Below, piece by piece: positions 37,701 to 47,932 of a stretch of 64,000 nt of DNA. A program made the position numbers and the translations under genes. Below the pieces are notes generated by a model. That model saw nothing but the letters and a program-made list of their open reading frames with translations, ran no database searches and had not been told where the DNA came from. Numbering within the stretch: the first letter of the stretch is position 1; every line of letters starts with the position of its first letter. Source of the DNA: Cotesia glomerata. Lineage: Eukaryota; Arthropoda; Insecta; Hymenoptera; Braconidae. The stretch covers positions 2,046,001 to 2,110,000 of the forward strand of contig NC_058162.1 of assembly GCF_020080835.1 (NCBI RefSeq). The letters are read 5' to 3'.

Positions 37701-40700
37701 AGACTGCTAATTATAATGTCATTATTATTTATGCTCGTTATTTCTTCAATAAATAAAAAAATTAGAAAAACGGTTGACCTTGAAGGCCATCCCTGCAACT
37801 TCCCGCTAATTCCATAACTAGGCGCTTAAAATTGCACTTCGAGCTCAAAAATACAATTTATGTGTTATTTTGAGCTCTTCGAGCTCAAAGAGATAGCTTT
37901 GCTATGCTTTTGAGCTCTTCGAGCTCAAAAGTCATCAAAATTCGATGAAACACGATTTTTCTAATTTTCAAACTGCTGTAACTTTTTAATAAATCAACCG
38001 ATTTTCACGCGGTAGGCGGCGATCGATGTGGTTTTTTGAGCTCTATAAATGATTCTCAACAAAAAAATTGATCTGATGAAAAATTTCGGAGTTATTACAA
38101 AAAAACACTTTTTTCGATTTTTTTCGACAACGATATCTCACGAACACATCAACCGATTCTGACGCTCTATGTGGCGATAGATGCGGGATTTCAAGGTTAA
38201 GAGCTGATTAGTTTTTGAAGTTGATCGGTTCAGCCAATTCGGAGATATTTAAAAAAAATGAAAAAAAAAAAAAACTTTTTTTATCACTTTTTTTTGCAAT
38301 TTCTCGAAATCTACTGGTCCGAATCGGTTCCAACTTACAGGAAATCTAAGTTTAGCGAAGCCCTTTCGAATGACACCAACCGCAATGAAATCGGTCAAGC
38401 CGTTCAAAAGTTATGAGAGGTTTACACACACACACACATACATACAGGCGTACGGACATCATCGTGAAAATAGTCAGGAAAGCTTCCTAGGACCTCGAAA
38501 CGTCGAGATCCGATGAAAACTCGATTTTCGAAAGACGGGGTAAAACCAATAACTTCCCGATTTTTGAAAATTTTGAATTTTCTTAGCGGGAAATTAAAAA
38601 TAAAGAAATAAATTTAATTTTTATTTTTATTTTAGCAAAATTTTAGAACGCAATGGTTCCGCGATTGACGCGGCAATCGCTGCGGCTCTCTGTAATGGAA
38701 TGGCAAACATGCAAAACATGGGACTCGGTGGTGCATTTGTAATGACAGTTTATGACAAAGCCTCTAAAAAAGCCTACTACTTAAATGCGCGAGACCGAGC
38801 ACCTATGGCAGCCTTTGGAGACATGTATAGAAATAAAAGTAAAAACGCGTCATTTACTGGTCCACTAGCTGTGGCAGTTCCTGGAGAAATTGCGGGTTAT
38901 TGGGCAGCACATCAAAAGTTTGGTAGATTGCCATGGGCTGAATTGTTTACTGACGCTATTGCGATGTGTGAAAATGGATGGAAACTATCTAACGCTCAGT
39001 GGAGTGATTTATTTCAAAATAAAGCTAGTATTGAAAATGACCCTACGTTGAGGTAACAATTGATAATTTATTTGTCTAATAACTAAGCTAGGTGTAATAA
39101 TCAATTAAATTTTTTTATTATTTCTTGCAGATCCTTGTTTGTCAATGAAACGACAAAAGAATTCAAAAAACCAGGAAGTATTATCAAAGCTGACAAGCTT
39201 TGTAAAACATACAAAGTATTGGCTGAAAAAGGCGCAGACGAATTTTATAATGGAACGTTGGGACGAACTCTTATTGAGGATTTACGAAAACACGGTGGTA
39301 TTTTAACGATGGATGATTTAAGTACTTACTCCGCTAAATGGCAAGAGCCTTTGGAAACTGAACTGTCTGACGGTTTGAAATTATTTACATCGAATTTTCC
39401 AACTAGCGGTGCGCTGCTTATATTTATTATGAACATCTTTGATGAATTTAAATTTAATCCAAACAGTTTGAATGGCGATGAAAATACTATCAAAACATAT
39501 CACAGAATGATTGAGACTTTTAAATACGCTTATGCTGTGAGAAGTAAATTAGGTGATCCTGAATTTCATGATATGACTGAGGTAATGCATCAACTAAAGA
39601 ACTAATTGTTATATTAATGTATTTTATGATTAATAACATTTAAAACTGTCTCTGTTTACAGTTAGCGAATAATTTAACCTCGAGAGATTATGCTCGAGCT
39701 ATAAAAGCTCGAATAAATGACTCAAGAACGTGGAATGATGCTGCTCATTACGAAGGAGGTACTCAGCTTCTTGAAGATCATGGCACTGCTCAAATTTCAG
39801 TTGTGTCGCCTGATGGTGATGCTGTTTCAATTACTAGCACTCTTAATACCTTGTAAGCAAAAATAATAATAACAATAATAATAACTAGCAACCTTGCAGT
39901 TACTATGTGACTGCCGTGACTTATGAACTATAAATAATCAAAATTTTGCTTTATTAAGTAATGACTTTTGTTAAATTGCACTGTACTTTCTTAAATATTG
40001 ACATTTTAAAAGATATAAGCTCATCCTGATGTTACACTCATTAAGAGCTTTCATTTGAGTACCCACATGTATTTTTGATATATATTTTTCATATATACAT
40101 ATATATAATATATATAAATATATAAAATATATGAAATATTGATGTGGGTACTCAAATGAAAGGTCTCGATGAGAGTAATGTCAGGGTGAGCTTATATCTT
40201 TAAAAATGTCAATAGTTCACAAGATACAAGGTCATTTCTTAATTGTTGACCTTTTTAAAGATATAAGCTCATCGTGAGGTTACACTCATCAAGAGCTTTC
40301 ATTTGAGTACCCACATGCATTTTCATATATTTTTCAAATATACATATATATAATATATATAAATATATGAAAAATTGATGTGGATACTCAAATGAAAGGT
40401 CTCGATGAGAGTAATGTCAGGGTGAGCTTATATCTTTAAAAATGTCAATAGTTCTCAAGATACAAGGTCATTTCTTAATTATGTATCTAGAGATAGAGCA
40501 TTTTCGAATGCAGCTTAAATATTTATCATAATAAATTTATTTCAGCTTCGGCAGTGGTTTAGTCAGCGAAAATACTGGAATTTTGCTCAACAGCGGTATG
40601 GATGATTTTTCAATTCCATACATAATAAATTACTTCGGTTTACCTGGTAACGCAAAGGAGAATTTAATTGAACCTGGAAAAAGGCCTTTTTCATCAATGG

Positions 40701-41283
40701 TCCCGTCAGTTCTTGTGGATCCTAATGGTGACCTTCGTATGGTAATTGGCTCATGCGGTGGTACTAAAATAACAACATCAGCAGCTTTCGTAAGTGTCTC
40801 CTACTGAAAATAATAAACATTTTATTATTAATTGAAATTAAATTAAAAGCAATCTGTAATTCATAATGCTCCAATACTTTTCCTTATGTATATTAGTCTT
40901 TCTTCTATTATAATTTTTTTCATTTTTTCTCAAAATTTTGTACTACCAATGTGTACAAAGTCGATTGGCGTATAAGTATATAAATAAATTAATTCATTAC
41001 TAAATAAAATCACTTTTAGGTAATGGCACGGACTCTATGGATGAACAATACTATCAAACAGGCAATTGACGCTCCAAGAATCCATCACCAACTCTATCCA
41101 ATGAAAGTTGGCTATCAATATGGTGTATTAAAGTCTGTAATTGAAGGATTGCAGAAGCTTGGACACGAAACAGCGCGATACAGAGGTCGAGGCAGTGTCG
41201 TATGTGCTATTGAAAAATTAAATGGTTTGCTTTATGGAAATGCTGACTATAGACGAAACGGAGGTGTTAGTGGTATTAATTGA
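31777..41283 (+). CDS. gamma-glutamyltransferase-like protein, copy 1 (type II membrane)
   Basis: Exons 37062-37298, 38636-39052, 39131-39581, 39662-39852, 40546-40789 and 41020-41283 follow one of two first exons, 31777-31823 or 35824-36110. Both end in phase 2, giving about 616 or 696 residues. A membrane anchor (IIAGVAVLAVIAIVIVAVLL) precedes the extracellular part. GGT hallmarks are NGSAIDAAIAA, YLNARDRAP (glutamate-binding Arg), VAVPGEIAGYW, the nucleophile Thr in DHGTAQIS, TSTLNT, MDDFS, SSM and CGGTKI. GGT enzymes self-cleave before that Thr and transfer or hydrolyse the gamma-glutamyl group of glutathione at the cell surface. Here Gln replaces the usual His two residues after the nucleophile (canonical TxH). 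Gly replaces the substrate-binding Glu three residues before the second Asp of MDDFS. Activity may therefore differ or be lost. Copy 2 follows 517 bases downstream. Confidence 0.88.
32088..32398. repeat. tandem duplication of about 150 bases in GGT1 intron 1
   Basis: Positions 32088-32237 and 32239-32398 align along their length (TTATTTCTTGTTAATAA..., AAATTGTTCAAGTAATTA). One copy ends where the next begins. Confidence 0.75.
33540..33795. mobile_element. inverted-repeat element beside a tRNA-like B box
   Basis: Arms at about 33608-33646 and 33746-33790 are reverse complements (AAAATTTTGCGTCATTGCGT and its complement). Immediately left, 33552-33562 on the minus strand reads GGTTCGAGTCC in a hairpin CCGGGTTCGAGTCCCGG, a polymerase III B box. 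No complete tRNA is present. Confidence 0.6.
34370..34955 (+). mobile_element. 3' end of a non-LTR retrotransposon (CR1/Jockey-like), 5' truncated
   Basis: Frame 34430-34612 encodes a C-terminus with SSFVITVIRLWEELTEDI and SSNLEVFKNKIFDYL, then a stop. That matches the conserved end of reverse-transcriptase proteins of the CR1/Jockey type (RLWNxLPxxI...SLxxFKxKL). About 320 bases of 3' UTR follow, then a short tandem tail of AAACT units (34932-34955), typical of CR1-like elements. The upstream part is frame-broken or missing, so this is a dead copy. Confidence 0.7.
34956..35364. mobile_element. 409-base near-perfect palindromic MITE, TTAAGGTAGTTG ends
   Basis: Two arms of about 200 bases are almost perfect reverse complements around a short centre (CCGTACCACTCGAGTGGGCC region, about 35150). 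The ends are TTAAGGTAGTTGTAGCG and CGCTACAACTACCTTAA. TTAA at both borders suggests piggyBac-type insertion. The element lies in intron 1a of GGT1. Confidence 0.85.
35763..35899 (+). promoter_or_regulatory. upstream ORF overlapping the GGT1 exon 1b start
   Basis: An ATG in strong context (AAGATGG) opens a frame of about 45 codons, starting MEPSIEAVVV. It runs past the GGT1 ATG at 35824 in a different frame before stopping. If this leader is transcribed, ribosomes would have to leak past the first ATG to make the long GGT1 form. Confidence 0.4.
35824..36110 (+). CDS. alternative first exon (1b) of GGT1
   Basis: 95 codons plus 2 bases ending at a good donor (AT|GTGAGT). Phase 2 joins in frame to exon 2 at 37062. 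It encodes a cytoplasmic tail with a basic stretch (IRRRRM) and an Asn/Asp-rich part, unlike the short 15-codon tail of exon 1a. The upstream 150 bases are less AT-rich and could be a second promoter. The ATG at 35824 is the first in this frame. Confidence 0.55.
36525..37000. mobile_element. MITE of the GTTAGCCGACAT family, in GGT1 intron 1b
   Basis: Bounded by ACGGCTAACTTCAGTACTAT (about 36525) and CTGAAGTTAGCTGACAGCTG (about 36970), which are diverged reverse complements. Other members lie near 37420-37620, 43260-43545, 46290-46480, 47960-48480, 52820-53210 and 54640-55075. All have ends resembling ACTAAAGTTAGCCGACAT and very AT-rich interiors. Confidence 0.55.
37798..38594. mobile_element. 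TIR element with CTTCCCGCTAA / TTAGCGGGAA ends, in GGT1 intron 2
   Basis: The left end ACTTCCCGCTAA is mirrored by TTAGCGGGAA on the right. Inside are four copies of the palindromic word TTCGAGCTCAAA (37840-37930), a CA microsatellite (38420-38440), and a right-hand block with AGCTTCCTAGGACCTCGAAA. There is no transposase frame. It is non-autonomous, and its composition is clearly richer in G and C than the intron. Confidence 0.7.
39880..40545 (+). repeat. palindromic repeat array, locus E (two units), in GGT1 intron 5
   Basis: The left end CTAGCAACCTTGCAGTTACT is followed by two units and the right tail TGCAGCTTAAATATTTATCA. The tail abuts the exon 6 splice acceptor (40545), so the element may supply part of the acceptor region. 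It has the same orientation as GGT1. Confidence 0.9.
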
Positions 41284-41800
41284 AAATTTTAATAAAATTT
41301 CTATCTATTTTTCTTTTAACTTAATTTTTTGCTTATTTGCTTTCTCAATATTTAATTACACCAAAAAAATCCTTCCTGTAGATCATAAAATTTTTTTTTT
41401 TAGCTTAAATAAATTTTACCTACATTTTATTTAAATAATAGATTTATTTCAAGCTCAATTTTAGCATAAGTGTTGTAATTGGATAAAATATAATTAACCC
41501 TCATTACCGTATTAAAGTAATGGCGGTTTTAAATAAACTATTTATTAATTTTAATCACATATTAGTAAGTAATTTATCAGTAAATTATAAACTTTGACCG
41601 TTTTACAATACAAATTTACATTTATATAAAGTGGTAATGATGATACAATGTAATCACTATAAATTACTCAGCAATGTGTATGCATAAAATATTTAAACCA
41701 AGTAATTATTTAGTAAATATTAAATACAAGTGAAATTAAGGCTGTGTGAAATTTACTAAAAGGTATTTAAAAAAAAAAATATTTTATAATTTACATCAAA

Positions 41801-44476
41801 ATGACCATCACTGATAAGGTACGACTTACTATTAGCTGATTAAAAAATATAATCCGAGTAATTTATATTCATTTTTATTTAGAAAACAACACTTGCTGTA
41901 ATAACTATTATGTTTGCAATTACTGGTGTAATAATTACCGTAATATTATCAAAAAATGAAGCTTTTGATAGCGAACAACTTGATATTAAAATACCTACAC
42001 CATTAATTGCTGGAAAATTAAGAAAATTTAAAAATGGAGCAGTCGCTGGTGATGATGCTGTGTGTGCAGAAATAGGAAAGTAAGATTATAATCATAAATT
42101 AATAATAATTATTATTATAATTATCATTATTATAAAGATTATAATAGTAAATTGATAATAATTAATAATAATAACGATTATAAAATAAATAAAATAACAA
42201 TGATTATAAAATCATAATAATAATTGTTATGACTGGTTACAGATCAATTTTGAAAAAAAATGGATCCGCGGTTGATTCTGTTATTGCAGCGTCTCTTTGC
42301 ACCAGCCTTGGTTTCATGCAGAGCATGGGAATCGGTGGCGGATTTGTTATGACAATTTATGATAAAGCTACGGAGAAAGCTTATTATTTAAATGCACGGG
42401 ATCGAGCACCTCTGAGGGCTCATGAAGATATGTACAAGGATAAAAGTGAAGCTTCATTAGAAGGAGCACTTGCTGTGGCTGTACCCGGAGAAATTGCTGG
42501 TTATTGGGCAGCACACCAAAGATTTGGTAAGTTACCATGGGCTGATTTGTTTACTGATACAATTGCACTGTGCGAAAAAGGATGGAGGCTTTCGCAGATA
42601 CAGCTGAATGATTTATTGAGAAAAGAAACGTGTATTAACAAGGATCCAACACTAAGGTCAATATTTTTTTTTTTTTTAAATAGAATTTTTAATTGCATTT
42701 TTTGATGAAAAAACAAAGAAGCTTATAGATAATTTATTTGTCTAATAACTAAGCTAGGTAATAATCAATTAAATTTTTTTTTATTTCTTGCAGATCTTTG
42801 TTTGTCAATGAAACGACAAAAGAATTCAAAAAACCAGGAAGTATTATCAAAGCTGACAAGCTTTGTAAAACATACAAAGTATTGGCTCAAAAAGGCGCAG
42901 ACGAATTTTATAATGGAACGTTGGGACGAACTCTTATTGAGGATTTACGAAAACACGGTGGTATTTTAACGATGGATGATTTAAGTACTTACTCCGCTAA
43001 ATGGCAAGAGCCTTTGGAAACTGAACTGTCTGACGGTTTGAAATTATTTACATCGAATTTTCCAACTAGCGGTGCGCTGCTTATATTTATTATGAACATC
43101 TTTGATGAATTTAAATTTAATCCAAACAGCTTGAATGGCGATGAAAATACTATCAAAACATATCACAGAATGATTGAGACTTTTAAATATGCTTTTGCTG
43201 TGAGAAGTAAATTAGGTGATTCTGAATTTCATGATATGACTGAGGTAATGCATCAACTAAAGAAATGATACTGAAGTCAGCAGATATCTGCCAATTTTTT
43301 TAATTTTTATGACAAATCAATGTTAAAAAAAATATTATCAAAAAATTTGAACTTGTATTTTTTTTTAATTTCTAGATGTGGAACTTTTTATTAAAATTTT
43401 TTCACAATAATTTAGTTGTTATAAAAATCCAAAAAATTGAGAGATGTATATTAATTTTCGTATCAACTAAAAAACTATTTAATAAATCAACTGGATTTAA
43501 AGGAAAAATTAAAAAAAAATTACCTTTGTCTGCTAACAGATTACAAAAAATTTAACTTCGAGAGATTATGCTCGAGCAATAAAAGCTCGAATAGATGACT
43601 CAAGAACGTGGAACGATGCTGCCCACTACGAAGGCAGTACTTGGTTTCATGAAGATCACGGTACTTCTCATCTAGTAGTTTTATCTCCAACTGGAGATGC
43701 AGTATCACTTACGAGTACCATCAATACCCCGTAAAATTAACATAATAACATGTCAGCTGTTTTTATTATCAAGCCTTTTTTTTTTATTCATAAACTGGCT
43801 TTGAATTTTAGTTTCGGCAGCTGTCTAGTAGGGGAGAGAACAGGAATTTTATTTAATAACAACATGGATGACTTTTCAATTCCAACTGTGGTAAATTATT
43901 TTGGCTTACCAGGAAATAGCGAACAAAATTCAATCCAGCTTGGTAAGAGACCATTGTCATCAATGGCACCTTCAATTTTAGTAGATACCAATGGAAATGT
44001 AAAAATGATAATTGCTGCATCTGGTGGAACTAGAATTATTTCTTCCTTGGCTTGCGTAAGTCTGAAAATTAGCTTAAATATTTAAAAATTTAATTAATCT
44101 AATTAGCTTAAATATTTAAACACTTAATTAATCTAATATTTAAAAATTTAATTAATCTAATTAGTTTAAATTTTTAAAAATTTATTTAATTCTATAAAAT
44201 AATTATTGTCAGGTATTAGCACGAGTATTATGGATGAAAAATACTATAAAAGAAGCAATTGACACTCCAAGACTTCACCATCAACTTTTACCTATGATGA
44301 TAAATTATGAGTTTGGTACATCTAACTCTGTGATTCAGGGGTTGAAAAATTTAGGGCATCAAGTCTCTCAAGATAATTATCAAGCTTACAGTTTTGTAGC
44401 TGCTATTTTTAAATCAACTGATTTTATTTATGCCAATTCTGATTTCAGGCGAAACGGCGATGCTTGTGGTATATAA
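41801..44476 (+). CDS. gamma-glutamyltransferase-like protein, copy 2
   Basis: Seven exons: 41801-41818, 41883-42079, 42243-42656, 42794-43244, 43540-43730, 43812-44055 and 44213-44476, about 592 residues, close to the 570 usual for animal GGT. The N-terminus has one hydrophobic segment (LAVITIMFAITGVIITVIL), which may be an anchor or an uncleaved or late-cleaved signal. Hallmarks are NGSAVDSVIAA, YLNARDRAP, VAVPGEIAGYW, DHGTSHLVVLS with the nucleophile Thr and following His intact, TSTINT, MDDFS, LSSM and SGGTRI. Asn replaces the substrate-binding Glu before MDD (the bacterial enzymes use Gln there). Exon phases equal those of copy 1, showing tandem duplication. The exon 3 donor is GTCAAT, weak but usable. 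Aphidiine parasitoids use a GGT as venom; whether this one is secreted cannot be read from the sequence. Confidence 0.88.
42727..43628. repeat. GGT2 half of a gene-conversion-like patch (partner 39062-39750)
   Basis: The last 60 bases of intron 3, exon 4 (six differences in 451 bases), the first bases of intron 4, and the first half of exon 5 are nearly identical between the two GGT genes. The flanking exons have diverged strongly. Intron 4 is interrupted in copy 2 by a GTTAGCCGAC-family insertion. Confidence 0.8.
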
Positions 44477-44519
44477 AGAATTTAATTAGGCTGGTTAAAA
44501 CTTTATGCGAGAAAAGATT

Positions 44520-45130
44520 ATTTCATAGCTTAAATAAATAAAATTTTGCTTTATTAAATAATGAATTTTATTAAATTGCACTGTACTTTCTCAACTATTG
44601 ACATTTTTTAAGATATAAGCTCATCCTGATGTTACACTCATCAAGAGCTTTCATTTGAGTACCCACTAGCATTTTTGATATATTTTTCATATGTAGATAT
44701 ATATAATACATATAAATATATAAAATATATGAAAAATTGATGTGGGTACTCAAATGAAAGGTCTCGGTGAGTATAATGTCAGGATGAGCTTATATCTTTA
44801 AAAATATCAAAAGTTCACGAGATACAAGGTCTTTTCTTAATTATGATATATTATACATATATATATAATACATATTTAAAAGATATAAGCTCATCCTGAT
44901 GTTACTCTCATCAAGAGCTTTCATTTGAGTACCCACTTGCATTTTTGATATATTTTTCATATATACATATATATATATAATATACATAAATATATAAAAT
45001 ATATGAAAAATTGATGTGGGTACTCAAATGAAAGGTCTTGATGAGTATAATGTCGGAATGAATTTATATCTTTAAAAATGTCAATAGTTCACGAGACACA
45101 AAGTCATTTCTTAATTATGTATCTTAGAAT
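44520..45130 (+). repeat. palindromic repeat array, locus F (two units)
   Basis: Two units of the CTTTCATTTGAGTACCCAC family just downstream of the GGT2 stop, overlapping its probable 3' UTR. An AATAAA lies at about 44535, at the left edge of the repeat. Confidence 0.9.
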
Positions 45131-47560
45131 TTCAGGATCAAATTTTTATCTATCTATCTAGATAGACACGACATTATACATAAAATTTATCTTTAAAAAA
45201 GATATTTTACTGAGTTTGTAATCAAAAAAATATTTTTTAAGATAGATTATATAAATGCAAACAATAAATTATAATATTGCGAAACTTATGACCATATTTA
45301 AGTCACTATCAATTTTTTTGATATTTCTCAATCATCAATTGATTAACCACCTGGTAAATTAATCAATATTATTTTATTATTCGTTCACTTTAATAAAGTA
45401 ACAGAATATAATTAATTTAATAGAGTAACAATATAATTGATCAAAATTATAAAAAATAATTTTCCAATTAGTTTTATTCAAGCAATTACCTATTACGTGA
45501 ATTCAATAAGCATTAATGCTTATCAAGATATAATAAACGTGCCTCCTAACAGCAGCTATTAAATTTGTATTCCTCTAAAAAAAATACAATTATTTTTTAT
45601 CGTTCTAAAAATTAATTATTTTTGTTAGATTCGACCAAAAAAAAGCTACTGCGTACTTATTTTTTATGACCTTTAAAAAACATTACAGTAAACAATTGAC
45701 TTAATGTTACAACTAATGTTGACAGTGACAAAGTAATTGAATTACTGATAAGTATTAAGCTGCCTACGCTGATCAGAGTATCATTTGATTTAAAGCAAAA
45801 AAAAAATGTTAATGAATTGAATTACTGAACACCAACATTTATATCAATAGAGGTCATTGAAAATGATATTCCTATACCATGATTCCTTGAAGTTTATTGA
45901 CCTTGGTTTAAAAAAAAAACATTGAACAAATCAAAACACACTTGGCCATTCATCACGTAGATGCTTCCGCTTGTATAATTAAAAAAATATTCTTTTTTTG
46001 AAAATAAATTATTAAAATTTTTTTTTTTTTTAACCCCGCTTTTCATAGCTTTTTCATAGCTTTTCATAGCTTTTCATATTTTTGTACCGCTTAGCCATGG
46101 GACAGGCAAATTATTAAATTTTTTTTTTTTTTTTTAAATTATTAAAAATATGTTAAATTAATTTTAAATTATTAAAATTAATTTAACATATTTTTAATAA
46201 TTTAAAAAATTTTATAACAAATAAATAATGGCAAAAAAAAATTGATACAGAAATTAAAAAAAATACAATTTTTCAATAATAATTTTTTGGAATAATACTA
46301 AAGTTGGTCGACATTTTGAATTTTTTTTTCAATTAATAAATTGTAACAAAAAAATATTTTTTAAAAATTGCACTTACAGTTTTTCAAGTTTTTTACAAAT
46401 AAATTTTTGTTTTTTTAATAATTTCTTTAATTAAAAAAAATATGAAAATTTTTAAATATCGGCTAACTTAATTTTGATTCTTTTGAAACAAATTTTTTTT
46501 GTAAAATAAAATTAAAAAATTGTTAATTTTTTTATTTTTTTTGTCAAATAAATTTTTTCAAAAAAATTGCATTTTTTATTTAAATATCTACATGTCAATT
46601 TTTTTTCTACTTTTTTTTTGCCATAATTCATTTTTTAAAAAAAGTTTAAATTATCAAATACCTGCTAAATAAATTTTATTTTATCGAACTCCCTTCAACC
46701 CTAAAAAATAAAGTTATTTTTGTCAAGGCAAAACAGATAAACAGTAAACAATAAACAAAGTAATATAAAAATATATCTTTTACCCACAATACGTCAATGA
46801 AGATAATAAATATATTATTTATAAGTATTGTTTTGAGTTAATAGTGGAGCTTTGGTCATTAAGAAACACAATAATTCCTTTTCCAATACTCTTTTGTTAC
46901 ATATTAATTTTAATATTATCCATGACTCATAATAAATAATCAGCTGTTTGACAGTTGTAAAAATAATGATATTAACTGACTCATTAATTTATGTATTTAG
47001 ATTTACAGGACGTAAAATATTGTTTTTATTTTTCTGTACATAAATGTTGATATATAAACACGTCCATTAAAAATTTCTTTTTTTATAAAAAAAAAAAAAA
47101 AATAAAAAAAAAGTGTAACCTAAATAAAATATAACTTGAATATAGTTCCTACCGAAGATTTCTCTGGTTGTGATAATCTGCCGTCATTCGAGGTGCTTTT
47201 GTTTATTTTTATTAAATGTGTACCAGTTACATACCCGTTAGTATTATATGTTTATGTTTATGTCGATTAGATAGTAAATATCGATCCTCAACGTCGAAAA
47301 ATTTTCTAGAAAATTCGCGTAGTAATACTCAATTGCAGCAACGGATTTATTGACATGCGCAACACCTGGTCATACATGCGCACATCGTACCTTCTATTCA
47401 CTTCTACACTAAATAATTAATTAAAAACTTCACAAAACAACACTGACTCACTATAATAATGTTTTAGATAAAAAAAAGAATTTTTTGGGTTAATTTGCAG
47501 TTAAAAAAATCATTTGTTTCATTCAAAATAACATGGTGTTTGTTTACTAAAAATAAAAAT
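45131..47560. other. intergenic stretch
   Basis: No gene recognised. Contents include four CTTTTCATAG short tandem words (about 46030-46075), a perfect 70-base hairpin at 46135-46204, and GTTAGCCGAC-family remnants at 46240-46640. Positions 47160-47420 are less AT-rich and probably form the distal promoter of the next gene. Confidence 0.5.
46135..46204. repeat. perfect AT-rich hairpin
   Basis: Arms of about 30 bases (AAATTATTAAAAATATGTTA and its reverse complement) around an 8-base centre. Confidence 0.75.
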
Positions 47561-47568
47561 AAACCTAC

Positions 47569-47640
47569 TGCGCATGCGCGAGCATAATTCAGTTCCTATA
47601 AAAGTGAATGTAGCCGCGGCGCTCCTCACAGTTATAAAAA
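47569..47640 (+). promoter_or_regulatory. core promoter of the NUPR1-like gene
   Basis: TGCGCATGCGCG at 47569-47580 is a perfect match to the NRF1 (Drosophila ewg) palindrome. TATAAAA lies at 47597-47603. About 30 bases downstream, TCACAGTT (47626-47633) fits an arthropod initiator. Spacing among the three is canonical. A 5' UTR of about 90 bases follows to the ATG. Confidence 0.7.
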
Positions 47641-47719
47641 GCTACTTCAAGTGACTTTTTGTAAACGATTTTATCGGAAATTTTCTCTTTGTGAATTATA
47701 AATAAATATTTTGTGAATT

Positions 47720-47932
47720 ATGTCTGATTGCGAATACACTGATCAATACGAAAAATACAACTACGATTTTGACAAGTACATTTTCTGCAAAAACGGTGGA
47801 AAGCAAAGGAGTAAACTGGAAGTTAGTAAGCACACCAATCAGTTTGATCCAAGCGGGCATTCTAGAAAAATCTTGACCAAGCTTCAGAATACTGAACTTA
47901 ATAATAAACGTAACATCAAAACTAAATCATAA
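47720..47932 (+). CDS. Nupr1: NUPR1 (p8) family small stress-response nuclear protein
   Basis: A 70-residue intronless open frame. The C-terminal half contains KHTNQFDPSGHSRKILTKLQ, closely matching the vertebrate NUPR1 core NTNRPSPGGHERKLVTKLQN, and ends in a basic tail. The N-terminal half is acidic and Tyr-rich (SDCEYTDQYEKYNYDFDKY). NUPR1 proteins are small, disordered, nuclear chromatin-associated regulators induced by stress; Drosophila has one homologue. Length fits the family (about 70-80). A GT directly after the stop (AAAAAAG|GTAATT) could mark an intron in the 3' UTR, with the spliced remainder near 48540-48740. Confidence 0.85.
   Translation: MSDCEYTDQYEKYNYDFDKYIFCKNGGKQRSKLEVSKHTNQFDPSGHSRKILTKLQNTELNNKRNIKTKS

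Noticed and set aside
31777..44476. Viral or polydnavirus-derived locus
   Set aside because: No viral gene, circle excision motif or capsid/replication gene is visible; the GGT genes look like ordinary intron-rich nuclear genes.
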